A stretch of DNA of 64,000 nt from an uncultured Atopobiaceae bacterium (GTDB taxonomy: Bacteria > Actinomycetota > Coriobacteriia > Coriobacteriales > Atopobiaceae), in the NCBI GenBank assembly GCA_944321515.1, contig CALULO010000006.1:1-64000 (forward strand). Reading direction: 5' to 3'. The notes under the pieces are model-generated. The model made no database searches. It saw nothing but the letters and a program-made list of their open reading frames with translations, and had not been told where the DNA came from. Position numbers and translations under genes: made by a program. Below, piece by piece: positions 27,567-36,998 of this stretch. Within the stretch, counting starts at the first letter, position 1. Each line of letters opens with the position of its first letter.

Positions 27567-28529
27567 CTAGCCCTCCGCCCTGCCGGCTCCCGGGCGGTTG
27601 ACGATGACGATGCCCACGCTCACGAGGACGAGGGCGGCCACGGCGATAAGCGGGCTCACCACGTTGGTCTCGCCAAGCAGGACGGCGGAGAGCAGGACGC
27701 CAAAGACCGGGTTCATGAAGCCGAAGACCGCCACGCGGGAGACGGGGTTGGCCGCGAGCGTGACTGACCACAGCGAGTACGCCGCCGCGGAGATGAAGGC
27801 CAGGTAGGCGAGAAGGGCGAACGCAGGCAGCGGGTTCGCGGCGTCGGCGGGGGCAACGTGGCCGCCCAGGGCGAGGCCTATGGCAATCATGACGGCGCCG
27901 CCGAAGGCGAACTGCCAGCCGGACAGGAGCACGGGGTCATGGCTCGTCGAGAACCGCTTGGCGAGGTTGCTCGAGGTGGCGGCAGCCACGGTGGAGGCAA
28001 GGACGAGCCCCTCGCCCTCAAGCGTGAAGGAAAGCCCGCCGGACTCCCCGGCGACGTTCACGAGGATGACGCCCGCAAAGCCCACGAGGCAACCTACGAC
28101 CTTGCGGACGGTGAGGCGCTCGAACCGGAACGCAAGGGCGGCGAGAAGAACGCAGATGAAGGAGTTGCTCGCCTCGAGGATCGAGCTCGTGACCCCCGCG
28201 CAGTGGGCGAGGCCCACGTAGAAGAGGACGTACTGGACGATGGTCTGGAAGAGGGAGAGGGCGCCGATGGCGGGGAGGTCACGCCGGCTGGGGACGAGGG
28301 GCCGGCGGGTTGCCAGGCTCACGCCGACGATCACCATGATGCCGGCCAGAAGGAAGCGCACCCCCGCGAAGGTGATGATGGAGGGGATGTCGGCCGCGTC
28401 CACGGCGAAGAGCTCGTAGCCGATCTTCACGCACGGGAACGCCGAGCCCCACAGGAAGCACGCCGCGAGGCACGCCAGCACTACCCCCGTCATCGTGGAG
28501 AGAAAGGGCTTGGGCTGCTGATGACTCAC
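27567..28529 (-). CDS. EamA/DMT-family transporter
   Basis: The 320-residue protein has ten hydrophobic segments in two EamA repeats (ACFLWGSAFPCVKIGYELF opens the first; ALAFRFERLTVRKVVGCLVGFAGVIL closes it). Such carriers export metabolites or amino acids. The start is GTG at 28529 preceded by AAGGAG at 8 bases. The last visible part contains GFMNPVFGVLLSAVLLGE, a family hallmark. Substrate unknown. Confidence 0.9.
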   Translation of the reverse strand: MSHQQPKPFLSTMTGVVLACLAACFLWGSAFPCVKIGYELFAVDAADIPSIITFAGVRFLLAGIMVIVGVSLATRRPLVPSRRDLPAIGALSLFQTIVQYVLFYVGLAHCAGVTSSILEASNSFICVLLAALAFRFERLTVRKVVGCLVGFAGVILVNVAGESGGLSFTLEGEGLVLASTVAAATSSNLAKRFSTSHDPVLLSGWQFAFGGAVMIAIGLALGGHVAPADAANPLPAFALLAYLAFISAAAYSLWSVTLAANPVSRVAVFGFMNPVFGVLLSAVLLGETNVVSPLIAVAALVLVSVGIVIVNRPGAGRAEG

Positions 28530-28567
28530 GAGTGAACTCCTTAGTCGAGATGTTGGATTCGCACGCA

Positions 28568-28637
28568 GCTGCGCCCGGGCCTCTCGCCGGCTCGCTGGCT
28601 TTGCCAGAGGTCGCCGATTGAGAAGCCCGGGCGCAGC
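28568..28637 (-). other. Long stem-loop between purL and the EamA gene
   Basis: GCTGCGCCCGGGC pairs perfectly (13 bp) with GCCCGGGCGCAGC across a 44-base loop that itself contains CTGGCAAAGCCAG. It lies 18 bases after the purL stop on the minus strand and in the leader of the EamA gene. No T-run, so terminator versus leader structure is open. Confidence 0.5.
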
Positions 28638-28654
28638 AAAACCCTGCTGTTAGG

Positions 28655-31600
28655 CTACGCCGTGAAATATGCCACGCCGCCCTCGATGAGGGGCTGGTAC
28701 GCGTTGCCCGGCACGTTCTTGTAGAGGCCGGCGCCGGAGCGCTCGGTGTGGCCCATCTTGCCGAGGACGCGACCGTCCGGCGAGGTGATGCCCTCGATCG
28801 AGAGGACCGACCCGTTGGGGTTCACGTCGAGGGACATGCTCGGCATGCCGTCCTCGTCCACGTACTGGGTGGCCACCTGGCCGGCGGAGACCAGCTGGGT
28901 CAGCAGCTCGGGGGAGGCCACGAAGCGGCCCTCGCCGTGGGAGATCGCGATGTTGTGGACGTCGCCGACCTCGCACTTGGAGAGCCAGGGCGAGAGCGTG
29001 GACGCCACGCGGGTGCGCACGAGGCGGCTCTGGTGACGGCCGATGGTGTTGAACGTCAGCGTGGGGCAGCTGTCGTCCATCGGGCGGATGTCGCCGTAGG
29101 GGACGAGCCCGAGCTTGATGAGCGCCTGGAAACCGTTGCAGATGCCAAGCATGAGTCCGTCACGCGACTGGAGGAGCTCGCGCACGGCGTCGGTGACCTC
29201 GGGCGCGCGGAAGAACGCCGTGATGAACTTGGCGGAGCCGTCGGGCTCGTCACCGCCGGAGAAGCCACCGGGGATCATGATGATCTGGCTGTTGCGGATG
29301 CGGCGGGCAAGCTCGTGGGTGCTCTCGGCGACCGCCTCGGGCGTGAGGTTGTTGACCACGAAGACGTCTGCCACGGCACCGGTGCGCTCGAAGGCGTGGG
29401 CGGTGTCGTACTCGCAGTTGGTGCCCGGGAAGACGGGGATGATCACGCGCGGGCGCGCCACGTGGACGGCCGGGGAGGGGCGAGAGGTGCCCGCCGCCGC
29501 GGCGTCGTACGAGATGGTCTCGACCTTCTCGCCCTCGGAGCGATAGGGGAACACGCCCTCGAGCGCGCCCTCCCAGGCCTCCTGGAGCTCGGAGAGGTCG
29601 ATCTTCTCGCCGTCTGCGGTGAGCTCGTAGGCGGCCGTGGTGGTGCCGAAGAGCGAGACGGTCACGCCGGTGGGGATCTCCGGGAGCTCGGCGTCATTGG
29701 CAAGCTCGACGAGGAAGCTGCCGTAGGACGGGCAGAAGAGGGCGTCGGAGCCAAAGGCCGGCGCAAGCTCGAGGCCGATGCGGTTGCCCACGCACATCTT
29801 GAACGCCGCCTCGGCGGCGCCGCCGTAGCCAGGCGTGGAGACAGCGAGCGCGCTGCCCTGTCCCACGAGGGTCTCTACCAGAGAGAACGCTGAGAGCAGC
29901 GCCGGGGCGTTGGGCGTGAGGCCGTCGTCTGCGTAGTCCGGGACCACCACCATCACGTGGTGCCCGGCGCCCTTGAACTCGGGGGAGGTCACGCGGTCGA
30001 CGGTGCCGAGGCCCGTTGCAAAGGAGACGAGCGTGGACGGCACGTCGAGGTCCTCGAAGCTGCCGGACATGGAGTCCTTGCCTCCGATGGAGCCGATGCC
30101 GAGGTCGACCTGGGCCATGAGGGAGCCGAGGAGCGCCGCCGTGGGCTTGCCCCAGCGGCGGGGGTCGTCGCGAAGCTTCTCGAAGTACTCCTGGAAGGTG
30201 AGGTAGAGGTTCTTGTGCTCAAAGCCGGCGGCGACCATGCGGGACACGGACTCGACCACGGAGAGGTAGGCGCCCGTGTACTGGTTCGCGCTCATGAGGT
30301 AGGGGTTGAAGCCCCACGCCATGCCGGAGCACGTGGTGGTCTCGCCGTCAACGGGGAGCTTGGCGACCATGGCCATGGCGGGCGTGAGCTGGGTGCGGCC
30401 GCCGAAGGGCATGAGCACCGTGGCGGCGCCGATCGTGGAGTCGAAGCGCTCGGAGAGGCCCTTGTTGGAGGCGACGTTGAGGTCGGTCACGAGGGAGTGC
30501 ATCTTCTCGGCGACGGTGCCGCCCTCCCAGGAGTGCTCGAACTCGACGGGGGCCTCGACGCGGACGGAGGTCGACTTGGGGGCGCCGTTGGACGCGAGGA
30601 ACTCGCGGCTCACGTCGACGATGGTCCTGCCGCGCCAGCTCATGCGCAGGCGGGGGTCCTCGGTGACGGTGGCAACGGCCGTGGCCTCGAGGTTCTCCTC
30701 GCGGGCGTAGCGCATGAACTCGTCGACGTCCTCGGGCGCGAGGGCGACGGCCATGCGCTCCTGGCTCTCGGAGATCGCGAGCTCGGTGCCGTCAAGGCCC
30801 TCGTACTTCTTGGGCACGAGGTCGAGGTTGATGTCGAGGCCGTCGGCCAGCTCGCCGATGGCCACCGAGACGCCGCCCGCGCCGAAGTCGTTGCAGCGCT
30901 TGATGAGGCGGCAGGCGTCCTCGCGGCGGAAGAGGCGCTGGAGCTTGCGCTCGATCGGCGCGTTGCCCTTCTGGACCTCCGCACCGTCCTTCTCGAGGGA
31001 CTCGACGTTGTGGGCCTTGGAGGAGCCGGTGGCGCCACCGATGCCGTCACGGCCGGTGCGGCCGCCGAGCAGGACGATCACGTCCCCGGGGGCGGGGCAC
31101 TCGCGGCGGACGTGGCTCGCGGGGGTGGCGCCGACGACCGCACCGATCTCCATGCGCTTGGCCACGTAGCCGGGGTGGTAGAGCTCGCTGACCTGGCCGG
31201 TGGCAAGGCCGATCTGGTTGCCGTAGCTCGAGTAGCCGGCCGCGGCGGTGGTCACCAGCTTGCGCTGCGGCAGCTTGCCCTCAAGCGTCTCGGAGACCGG
31301 GACCGTGGGGTCTGCCGCGCCGGTGACGCGCATGGCCTGGTAGACGTAGCTGCGCCCGGAGAGCGGGTCGCGGATGGCGCCGCCGATGCAGGTGGCCGCG
31401 CCGCCGAAGGGCTCGATCTCGGTGGGGTGGTTGTGGGTCTCGTTCTTGAAGAGGAAGAGCCAGTCCTCGTCGGTGCCGTTGACGTCGACCTTGACCTTGA
31501 CGGTGCAGGCGTTGATCTCCTCGGACTCGTCGAGGTTCTTGAGCTGCCCCGTGTGCTTGAGCCACTTGGCGCCGATGGTGCCCATGTCCATGAGGCAGAC

Positions 31601-32389
31601 GGGCTTGTTGTCCCGGCCGAGCTCGTGGCGCATCTGCATGTAGCGGTCAAACGCGGCGGCCACCACCTGGTCGTCGAACTGCAGATGCTCGAGGGCCGTG
31701 CCGAAGGTGGTGTGGCGGCAGTGGTCGGACCAGTAGGTGTCGATCATGCGGATCTCGGTGATGGTGGGGACGCGGCCCTCGCCGGCGAAGTAGCTCTGGC
31801 AGAAGGTGATGTCCGCGAGGTCCATGGCCAGGCCGCGCTCGTCGATGAAGGCCTGGAGCTCGTCGGAGGTGAGGTCCAGGAAGCCGTCGAGCACCTCCAC
31901 GTCGGCGGGCTCGGGGTAGTCCTGCCGCAGCGTCTCGCGCGGCTCGAGGGAGGCCTCGCGCGCCTCCACCGGGTTGATCACGTAGTGCTTGACGGCGGCC
32001 ACATCGTCATCGCTGAGCTGGCCCTCCAGCACGTAGATGGTGGCGGAGCGCACGATGGGGCGCTCGCCCTGGCTGATGAGCTGAATGCACTCGCTGGCGG
32101 AGTCCGCGCGCTGGTCAAACTGGCCGGGCAGGAACTCCACCGCAAAGACCACCGAGCCCGGTGCGACTTCTGGCATCTCCTTGGTGGCGATGTCAGACTG
32201 GGGCTCGGAGAAGACCGTGGGGACGCAGCTCTCAAAGAGCTTGGGCGTGATGCCCTCCACGTCGTAGCGGTTGACGAGTCTGAGGCCGGTGAGGGCGTTG
32301 ATGCCGAGAAGCGTCTTGAGCTCGCGCTCGAGGCTGCGTGCCTCCCCGTCAAAGCCAGGCTTCTTCTCCACGTAGATGCGAGAGACCAT
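28655..32389 (-). CDS. purL: Phosphoribosylformylglycinamidine synthase, single chain
   Basis: This 1244-residue large-type FGAM synthase (purine step 4) covers the whole reaction in one chain: an N-terminal domain, the ATP-binding synthase with MIDTYWSDHCRHTTF and FKNETHNHPTEIEPFGGAATC, and a C-terminal class I glutaminase (PGTNCEYDTAHAFERTGA, nucleophile in GICNGFQALIKLG, and SHGEGRF). Most Gram-positives split this into PurS, PurQ and PurL; the one-chain form is the alternative. AGGAGG lies 9 bases before the ATG. No purine riboswitch was recognised in the short upstream gap. Confidence 0.96.
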   Translation of the reverse strand: MVSRIYVEKKPGFDGEARSLERELKTLLGINALTGLRLVNRYDVEGITPKLFESCVPTVFSEPQSDIATKEMPEVAPGSVVFAVEFLPGQFDQRADSASECIQLISQGERPIVRSATIYVLEGQLSDDDVAAVKHYVINPVEAREASLEPRETLRQDYPEPADVEVLDGFLDLTSDELQAFIDERGLAMDLADITFCQSYFAGEGRVPTITEIRMIDTYWSDHCRHTTFGTALEHLQFDDQVVAAAFDRYMQMRHELGRDNKPVCLMDMGTIGAKWLKHTGQLKNLDESEEINACTVKVKVDVNGTDEDWLFLFKNETHNHPTEIEPFGGAATCIGGAIRDPLSGRSYVYQAMRVTGAADPTVPVSETLEGKLPQRKLVTTAAAGYSSYGNQIGLATGQVSELYHPGYVAKRMEIGAVVGATPASHVRRECPAPGDVIVLLGGRTGRDGIGGATGSSKAHNVESLEKDGAEVQKGNAPIERKLQRLFRREDACRLIKRCNDFGAGGVSVAIGELADGLDINLDLVPKKYEGLDGTELAISESQERMAVALAPEDVDEFMRYAREENLEATAVATVTEDPRLRMSWRGRTIVDVSREFLASNGAPKSTSVRVEAPVEFEHSWEGGTVAEKMHSLVTDLNVASNKGLSERFDSTIGAATVLMPFGGRTQLTPAMAMVAKLPVDGETTTCSGMAWGFNPYLMSANQYTGAYLSVVESVSRMVAAGFEHKNLYLTFQEYFEKLRDDPRRWGKPTAALLGSLMAQVDLGIGSIGGKDSMSGSFEDLDVPSTLVSFATGLGTVDRVTSPEFKGAGHHVMVVVPDYADDGLTPNAPALLSAFSLVETLVGQGSALAVSTPGYGGAAEAAFKMCVGNRIGLELAPAFGSDALFCPSYGSFLVELANDAELPEIPTGVTVSLFGTTTAAYELTADGEKIDLSELQEAWEGALEGVFPYRSEGEKVETISYDAAAAGTSRPSPAVHVARPRVIIPVFPGTNCEYDTAHAFERTGAVADVFVVNNLTPEAVAESTHELARRIRNSQIIMIPGGFSGGDEPDGSAKFITAFFRAPEVTDAVRELLQSRDGLMLGICNGFQALIKLGLVPYGDIRPMDDSCPTLTFNTIGRHQSRLVRTRVASTLSPWLSKCEVGDVHNIAISHGEGRFVASPELLTQLVSAGQVATQYVDEDGMPSMSLDVNPNGSVLSIEGITSPDGRVLGKMGHTERSGAGLYKNVPGNAYQPLIEGGVAYFTA

Positions 32390-32488
32390 GCGCTGCTACC
32401 TCCTGAGGTGCTAGGAAGCCGATTAGTATTCACCATTCTACGGCAAAATCCCGCCGCTCACCGAGTGCGTGGCAAGGCGCTTGACGGC

Positions 32489-33292
32489 CTAGCCCAGCGC
32501 CCCCAGCAAGGCGAGGAGCGCCACGAGCGCCGCAGTCGCCGCCACGGCCGCCGCCTCACGCCAGCCGAGGCGCGGCTCGTGAAGGTGGGTGCGGCCCGCG
32601 CCGCCCTCGTAGCAGCGTGCGTCGAGCGCGCGAGAGAGGCCGTCGGCGTGGCGCAGGCCGCTCGCGAGGAGGGCCACCACCACGGGCACCACGGCGCGCA
32701 CGCGCCGGACGGGGCCGCCCTCGTCGAAGGCGCCCCCGCGCAGGGACTGGGCGTCGATGATGGCGGAGGCCTCGTCTGCGAGCGTGGGCACGAAGCGCAT
32801 CATGAGCGAGAAGACCATGGCGATCTCGTGGCCGGGCAGGCCCACGTGGGAGAGCGGGGAGAGCATGCGGTCGAAGGCGTCGGCAAGCTGCGTGGGCGTG
32901 GTGGTGAGCAGGATGAGCGAGCCGACCACGAGGGCCAGGGCAAAGCGCACGGCGTAGAGCACCGCCGCCCACGCGCCGCCCGAGGTTATGGTGAGGGGCC
33001 CCAGCGCGATGAGCGGGCTGCCGGTCTGCACGAAGATCAGGTTGAACAGCGAGAGGAACGCGAGGAACACCACGAGCGGGCGCACCGACACGAGGACGCG
33101 CCCGGCCGGGACGCGTGCGAGCGCGGGCAGCGCGGCGGCGATTGCCGCGCCGGCTACGAGCTGTGCGGGCGTGGTGAGGCAGAAGAGCGCTACGAGCAGG
33201 GCGAGCGCGCAGCAGAGCTTGACGCGGGCGTCGAGCTCGTGAATGGGGGAGCGCGCCGGGTAGTACTGGCCTATGTCGAGCCGGAACGCCAT
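32489..33292 (-). CDS. ecfT: ECF transporter transmembrane (T) component, riboflavin module
   Basis: The 267-residue protein has several membrane segments and the two coupling helices with the Ala-Arg-Gly-like motifs (IIDAQSLRGGAFDEGG and SRALDARCYEGGAGRTH) that grip the two ATPases. It starts directly after the fused ATPase stop. As the third gene behind ribU and the ATPase, it forms a dedicated riboflavin importer. Confidence 0.9.
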   Translation of the reverse strand: MAFRLDIGQYYPARSPIHELDARVKLCCALALLVALFCLTTPAQLVAGAAIAAALPALARVPAGRVLVSVRPLVVFLAFLSLFNLIFVQTGSPLIALGPLTITSGGAWAAVLYAVRFALALVVGSLILLTTTPTQLADAFDRMLSPLSHVGLPGHEIAMVFSLMMRFVPTLADEASAIIDAQSLRGGAFDEGGPVRRVRAVVPVVVALLASGLRHADGLSRALDARCYEGGAGRTHLHEPRLGWREAAAVAATAALVALLALLGALG

Positions 33293-35152
33293 CTAGGTCC
33301 CCTCGTGACGGTTCGAGCGGGCCGATTCGTCACGCCCGAGGCCCGCCTTGGCGGAGTGGGCCTCAATTGCCGCGACCAGCTCGTCGGTGGTGACGGGCTC
33401 GCCAAGGGGGGCGAAACCGCGGTCCTCGAGGGTTCTGGCCACGCGCAGGGAGCGCGGGACGCCGAGGCCCGCGCTCGCGAGGCGCCCCTCGCTCCCTCGC
33501 GAGAACACCTCGCGCGGGGTGCCCTCGGCCACCACTCGAGACTTGTTGAGCACCACCACGCGGTCCGCGCGCGCGGCGTCCTCCATCGAGTGGGTGACCT
33601 GTACGAGCGTGATGCCCTGCTCGCGCAGGCGAGAGAGGACGCGGCGCAGCATGGCGCGCCCGCGCGGGTCCAGCCCGGCGGTGGGTTCGTCCAGCACGAG
33701 CACGTGCGGCTTCATCGCAAGGACGCCGGCGAGCGCGCAGAGGCGCCGCTGGCCGCCAGAGAGCTTGAAGGGCGAGGCGTCGCGCTTCTCGGCCAGCCCC
33801 ACGAGCTCGAGGGCCTCTGTGACGCGACGGCTGACCTCGTCGGCGGGAAGGCGCAGGTTGTGGGGTCCAAAGCCGACGTCCTTCTCGACGGTCTCGGCGA
33901 AGAGCTGGCGCTCTGGGTGCTGCATCACGTAGCCGACCTCCGCGCGCGCCGCACGGCGGCCCGCGCGCGTCGAGACGTCCCGCCCGGTGAGGAGGACGCG
34001 CCCCTCGTCGGGGGCCTCTAGGGTGCAGAGCAGGCGCAGCAGCGTGGACTTTCCCGAGCCGGTCTGGCCGATGACGGCCGTCGAGGTGCCGGGCTCTAGG
34101 GCGAGGGAGACGTCGTTGAGCGCCCGGGTGCGCGGGCCATAGGAGAAGCTCACGTGCTCCACGCTGACGACGGGGGCCTCGGCGGAGGCGCCCTGCCGCG
34201 AGCCTGGTTCCCGAGTCGCGCCCGGCGCCTGCATGGCTGGCCTCGAGGTGCGTGACGAGGTCGACTGCGTGGCGCAGAGCTGTCTCACTACGTCGTCCTC
34301 GCTGCAGGTTGGGCGCAGACCGAGCCGCTCTGAGAGGCGAAGGGCAAAGGGGACCTCAAGGCCGAGGTCGCGGATGGCATCCTTGTGGGAGAAGACCTCC
34401 TCGGGAGTGCCCTCCAGGGCCACGCGGCCGTGGTCCATCACGATGACTCGGTCCGCCTCGAGCGCCTCGTCCATGAAGTGGGTCACGTGGACGAGGGTGG
34501 TGCCCGCCTTGGCAAGCCGTCCCATCACCCGCAGGATGGCCGAGCGCCCGCGCACGTCCAGCAGGGAGCCGGGCTCGTCGAGCACGAGCACGGCGGGCTC
34601 CAGGGCAAGCGCCCCGGCGATGGCCACGCGCTGCTTCTGGCCGCCGGAGAGGCGGGTGGGGTCTGCGTGGACGTAGTCGTCGAGGGCGACGCGGTGCAGC
34701 TCGCGGGCCACGCGCGCTGCGATCTCCTGGCGCGGGAGGCCGAGGTTCTCCGGGCCAAAGGCCACGTCGTCCTCGACGACGCTCGTGACGATCTGGTCGT
34801 CCGGGTTCTGGAACACGAGCCCCAGCCGGCGGCGCGCGCGGCGGTAGGCCTCGAGGTCGGGCGTGCCGCTCACGCAGACGCGCTCTCCCACGAGCTCCAC
34901 GCTGCCCTCGTCGGGGGCGAGCAGCCCGCAGATCACGGAGGCGAGCGTGGACTTGCCGGAACCGTTGGCACCAAGCACGCAGAGCCTCTCGCCGCGCGCC
35001 ACGCTTAGCGAGACGTCGTCGAGCGCCCTCACGCCGCCCTCGTAGACGAGGACGACGTGCGAGAGCCGGACCGGGGCCTCCGGAGAGGGCTCGTCGGAGA
35101 CCCCCGAGGAGGCTGCGGCGACGGGCCTCGTGTTTTCCGCTGCGAGCGTCAC
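33293..35152 (-). CDS. ecfA: Fused EcfA-EcfA' ATPase of the riboflavin ECF transporter
   Basis: The 619-residue chain contains two complete ATPases. First half: [27 protein letters not shown], and a slightly unusual Walker B region LVLDEPGSLLDVRG. Second half: GQTGSGKST, VMQHPERQLF, LSGGQRRLC, LVLDEPTAGLDPRG. A linker of about 45 residues joins them. In most bacteria EcfA and EcfA' are separate subunits; a fusion is common in actinobacteria. It starts with GTG 20 bases after ribU. Confidence 0.93.
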   Translation of the reverse strand: MTLAAENTRPVAAASSGVSDEPSPEAPVRLSHVVLVYEGGVRALDDVSLSVARGERLCVLGANGSGKSTLASVICGLLAPDEGSVELVGERVCVSGTPDLEAYRRARRRLGLVFQNPDDQIVTSVVEDDVAFGPENLGLPRQEIAARVARELHRVALDDYVHADPTRLSGGQKQRVAIAGALALEPAVLVLDEPGSLLDVRGRSAILRVMGRLAKAGTTLVHVTHFMDEALEADRVIVMDHGRVALEGTPEEVFSHKDAIRDLGLEVPFALRLSERLGLRPTCSEDDVVRQLCATQSTSSRTSRPAMQAPGATREPGSRQGASAEAPVVSVEHVSFSYGPRTRALNDVSLALEPGTSTAVIGQTGSGKSTLLRLLCTLEAPDEGRVLLTGRDVSTRAGRRAARAEVGYVMQHPERQLFAETVEKDVGFGPHNLRLPADEVSRRVTEALELVGLAEKRDASPFKLSGGQRRLCALAGVLAMKPHVLVLDEPTAGLDPRGRAMLRRVLSRLREQGITLVQVTHSMEDAARADRVVVLNKSRVVAEGTPREVFSRGSEGRLASAGLGVPRSLRVARTLEDRGFAPLGEPVTTDELVAAIEAHSAKAGLGRDESARSNRHEGT

Positions 35153-35171
35153 GAGCTTCTTGCCGGGGCGC

Positions 35172-35747
35172 CTACGCGGAGACGACCTGCGAGACGGGCT
35201 TCTGGATGAGGGCCGTGACCACGCAGTTGAGCACGACCTTGATGAGGTTGAACGGGAGCAGGATCGGGACGATCATGGCCACGACGCCCTCGGCGGTGGT
35301 GTCGGTGTAGAGCGGCGTCACCACGATGTTGCCGAGGATGCAGGCTGCAAGCGAGACCACGGCGCCAGCGATCATGCCGACGGCCAGGCCGCGAGCGCCG
35401 CCCATGCGCCGGGCGATGATGACGGCGGGCACGACGAGCGTGAGCCCGGCGACGATGGCCATCAGATGGCCGTAGGGGTTGAAGCTGAAGAGGGTCTTGA
35501 GCACCCAGGGGAGCACCACCACGATGGCTCCGGTGCTGGGGCCAAAGAGCAGGCCGGCGACAAACGCCACGATGCCGGACGGGTCGTACTCCAGCCAGGG
35601 CGCGGGCGGGAAGATGGGGATCTCGACAAAGGTGAGGACGAACGCGAGCGCGCAGAAGAGCGCCGTCGTCGCGATGCGCCGGGTGGACCAGGCGCCGCCT
35701 GCGGTGGTGGAGTGGGTGTCGTGCGATGAGTGCGTGGAAGTAGCCAT
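35172..35747 (-). CDS. ribU: Riboflavin ECF transporter substrate-binding (S) component RibU
   Basis: The 191-residue membrane protein has six hydrophobic helices, with IATTALFCALAFVLTFVEIPIFPP and YDPSGIVAFVAGLLFGPSTGAIV typical of RibU. The start at 35747 is chosen because ACGGAGGCC lies just before it; an in-frame ATG at 35768 falls inside the riboswitch. The FMN riboswitch upstream identifies the ligand class strongly. The ATPase and T component follow in one operon. Confidence 0.93.
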   Translation of the reverse strand: MATSTHSSHDTHSTTAGGAWSTRRIATTALFCALAFVLTFVEIPIFPPAPWLEYDPSGIVAFVAGLLFGPSTGAIVVVLPWVLKTLFSFNPYGHLMAIVAGLTLVVPAVIIARRMGGARGLAVGMIAGAVVSLAACILGNIVVTPLYTDTTAEGVVAMIVPILLPFNLIKVVLNCVVTALIQKPVSQVVSA

Positions 35748-35763
35748 TGCGGCCTCCGTTTCT

Positions 35764-35902
35764 TCCATCCGGACTATTACCGTTGGTCCCGGAGTCTCAC
35801 CGGGTCAGCCGCCTTTTTAGCGGGTCGCGGACTTCAGGCTTTGCGGGCGCGCACGCCCGGTATCCCGTTACCGCCAGTGGGGACTTTCACCCCGCCCTGA
35901 AA
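35764..35902 (-). promoter_or_regulatory. FMN riboswitch (RFN element)
   Basis: Read on the minus strand, the conserved segments appear in order: GGGCGGGGTGAAAGTCCC, CTGGCGGTAA, GCCTGAAGTCCGCGACCCGC, GGTGAGACTCCGGGACC and CAACGGTAATAGTCCGGATGG. These are the hallmark strands of the FMN aptamer. It ends about 16 bases before the ribU start codon, so control is most likely by hiding the ribosome binding site. Confidence 0.95.
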
Positions 35903-35965
35903 CTGTCTGCGCCAGTGTAGCACTTGTGAGAAGCGGGCATTGCGTCGGGGGCGCGGGCGGCGCGC

Positions 35966-35971
35966 TATACT
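35966..35971 (+). promoter_or_regulatory. -10 box of murB
   Basis: TATACT lies 33 bases before the murB start, in the short gap divergent from the riboswitch; no clear -35 is visible. Confidence 0.45.
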
Positions 35972-36003
35972 GTGAGGGCCTGTCGGGCCACAGAAAGGAA
36001 AGC

Positions 36004-36927
36004 ATGTCCGATACCGAAAGCGGCCGAGAGCCCCTCGCGTGGCGCCTCCGAGCGATCGTGGGCGAGGAGAACGTTCTCGAGAACGAGCCGATGAGCGCCC
36101 ACACCACCTTCCGCGTGGGGGGTCCCGCTGACCTCTACGTGATTCCAGAGGACTTTGACGAGGTGCGCGACGTGCTGCGCGCCTGCGACGAGGCCGGCGT
36201 TGACCGCTTTGTGCTGGGGCGGGGCTCTGACCTGCTGGTTTCCGACGAGGGATATCGCGGCGTTATCGTGGCGGTGGCCGACGGGCTTACGGGCGTCTCC
36301 GTGGACGGCACCGAGATGACGTGCCAGGCGGGCGTCGACCTTCGCGAGGCGTCCGAGATGGCCTGTGAGCTAGGTCTTTCCGGTCTCGAGTTTGCCTGCG
36401 GGATTCCGGGGTCGGTGGGCGGCGCGTGCTTCATGAACGCGGGCGCCTACGACGGCTGCATTGCCGACGTACTCAAGTGCGTGCGCGTGCTGCGCCCGGA
36501 CGGCTCCTTCGAGACCATTGACGTGGCCGACCTTAACCTGGGCTATCGGCGCAGTCGCGTGGCCACTGACGGTCTGGTGGTGCTCTCCGCCACGTTCGCC
36601 CTCCAGAGGGGCGACGGCGAGAGGATCCGCGCCAAGATGGACGACCTCACGGCTCGCCGTGAGGAGAAGCAGCCCCTCGAGCTGCCGAGCGCGGGGAGCA
36701 CGTTCAAGCGGCCGGAGGGCCACTTTGCCGGCAAGCTCATCATGGACGCCGGGTTGCAGGGCTATCAGGTGGGCGGTGCGGCCGTGTCCAAGAAGCACGC
36801 CGGGTTCGTGGTGAACGTCGACGACGCCACGGCGGCTGACGTCCATGCCGTGATCGAGCACGTGCAGGACGAGGTCGAGCGCCAGTTCGGCGTGAGCCTG
36901 GAGCCCGAGGTGCGTTTCCTGGGATAG
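36004..36927 (+). CDS. murB: UDP-N-acetylenolpyruvoylglucosamine reductase
   Basis: This 307-residue flavoenzyme of peptidoglycan synthesis has HTTFRVGGPADLYV and LGRGSDLLVSDEGYRGVIV (FAD), GIPGSVGGACFMNAGAYDG, the catalytic Ser in PSAGSTFKRPEG, and the terminal Glu in LEPEVRFLG, the short type II arrangement. The ATG at 36004 follows AGAAAGGAAAGC. Confidence 0.96.
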   Translation: MSDTESGREPLAWRLRAIVGEENVLENEPMSAHTTFRVGGPADLYVIPEDFDEVRDVLRACDEAGVDRFVLGRGSDLLVSDEGYRGVIVAVADGLTGVSVDGTEMTCQAGVDLREASEMACELGLSGLEFACGIPGSVGGACFMNAGAYDGCIADVLKCVRVLRPDGSFETIDVADLNLGYRRSRVATDGLVVLSATFALQRGDGERIRAKMDDLTARREEKQPLELPSAGSTFKRPEGHFAGKLIMDAGLQGYQVGGAAVSKKHAGFVVNVDDATAADVHAVIEHVQDEVERQFGVSLEPEVRFLG

Positions 36928-36998
36928 GGCGCTTCCTCCATGCCCTATGGGCAGGCATGCCCTCTCGTGTGCCGGTCTCTGCCCGATTGGCCTTCGGC

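Noticed and set aside
29957..34021. Very long open frame (1354 codons) on the strand opposite purL and ecf genes
   Set aside because: High-GC antisense frame; composition is Gly/Arg/Ala/His-rich noise, and purL, ecfT and ecfA fully explain the DNA.
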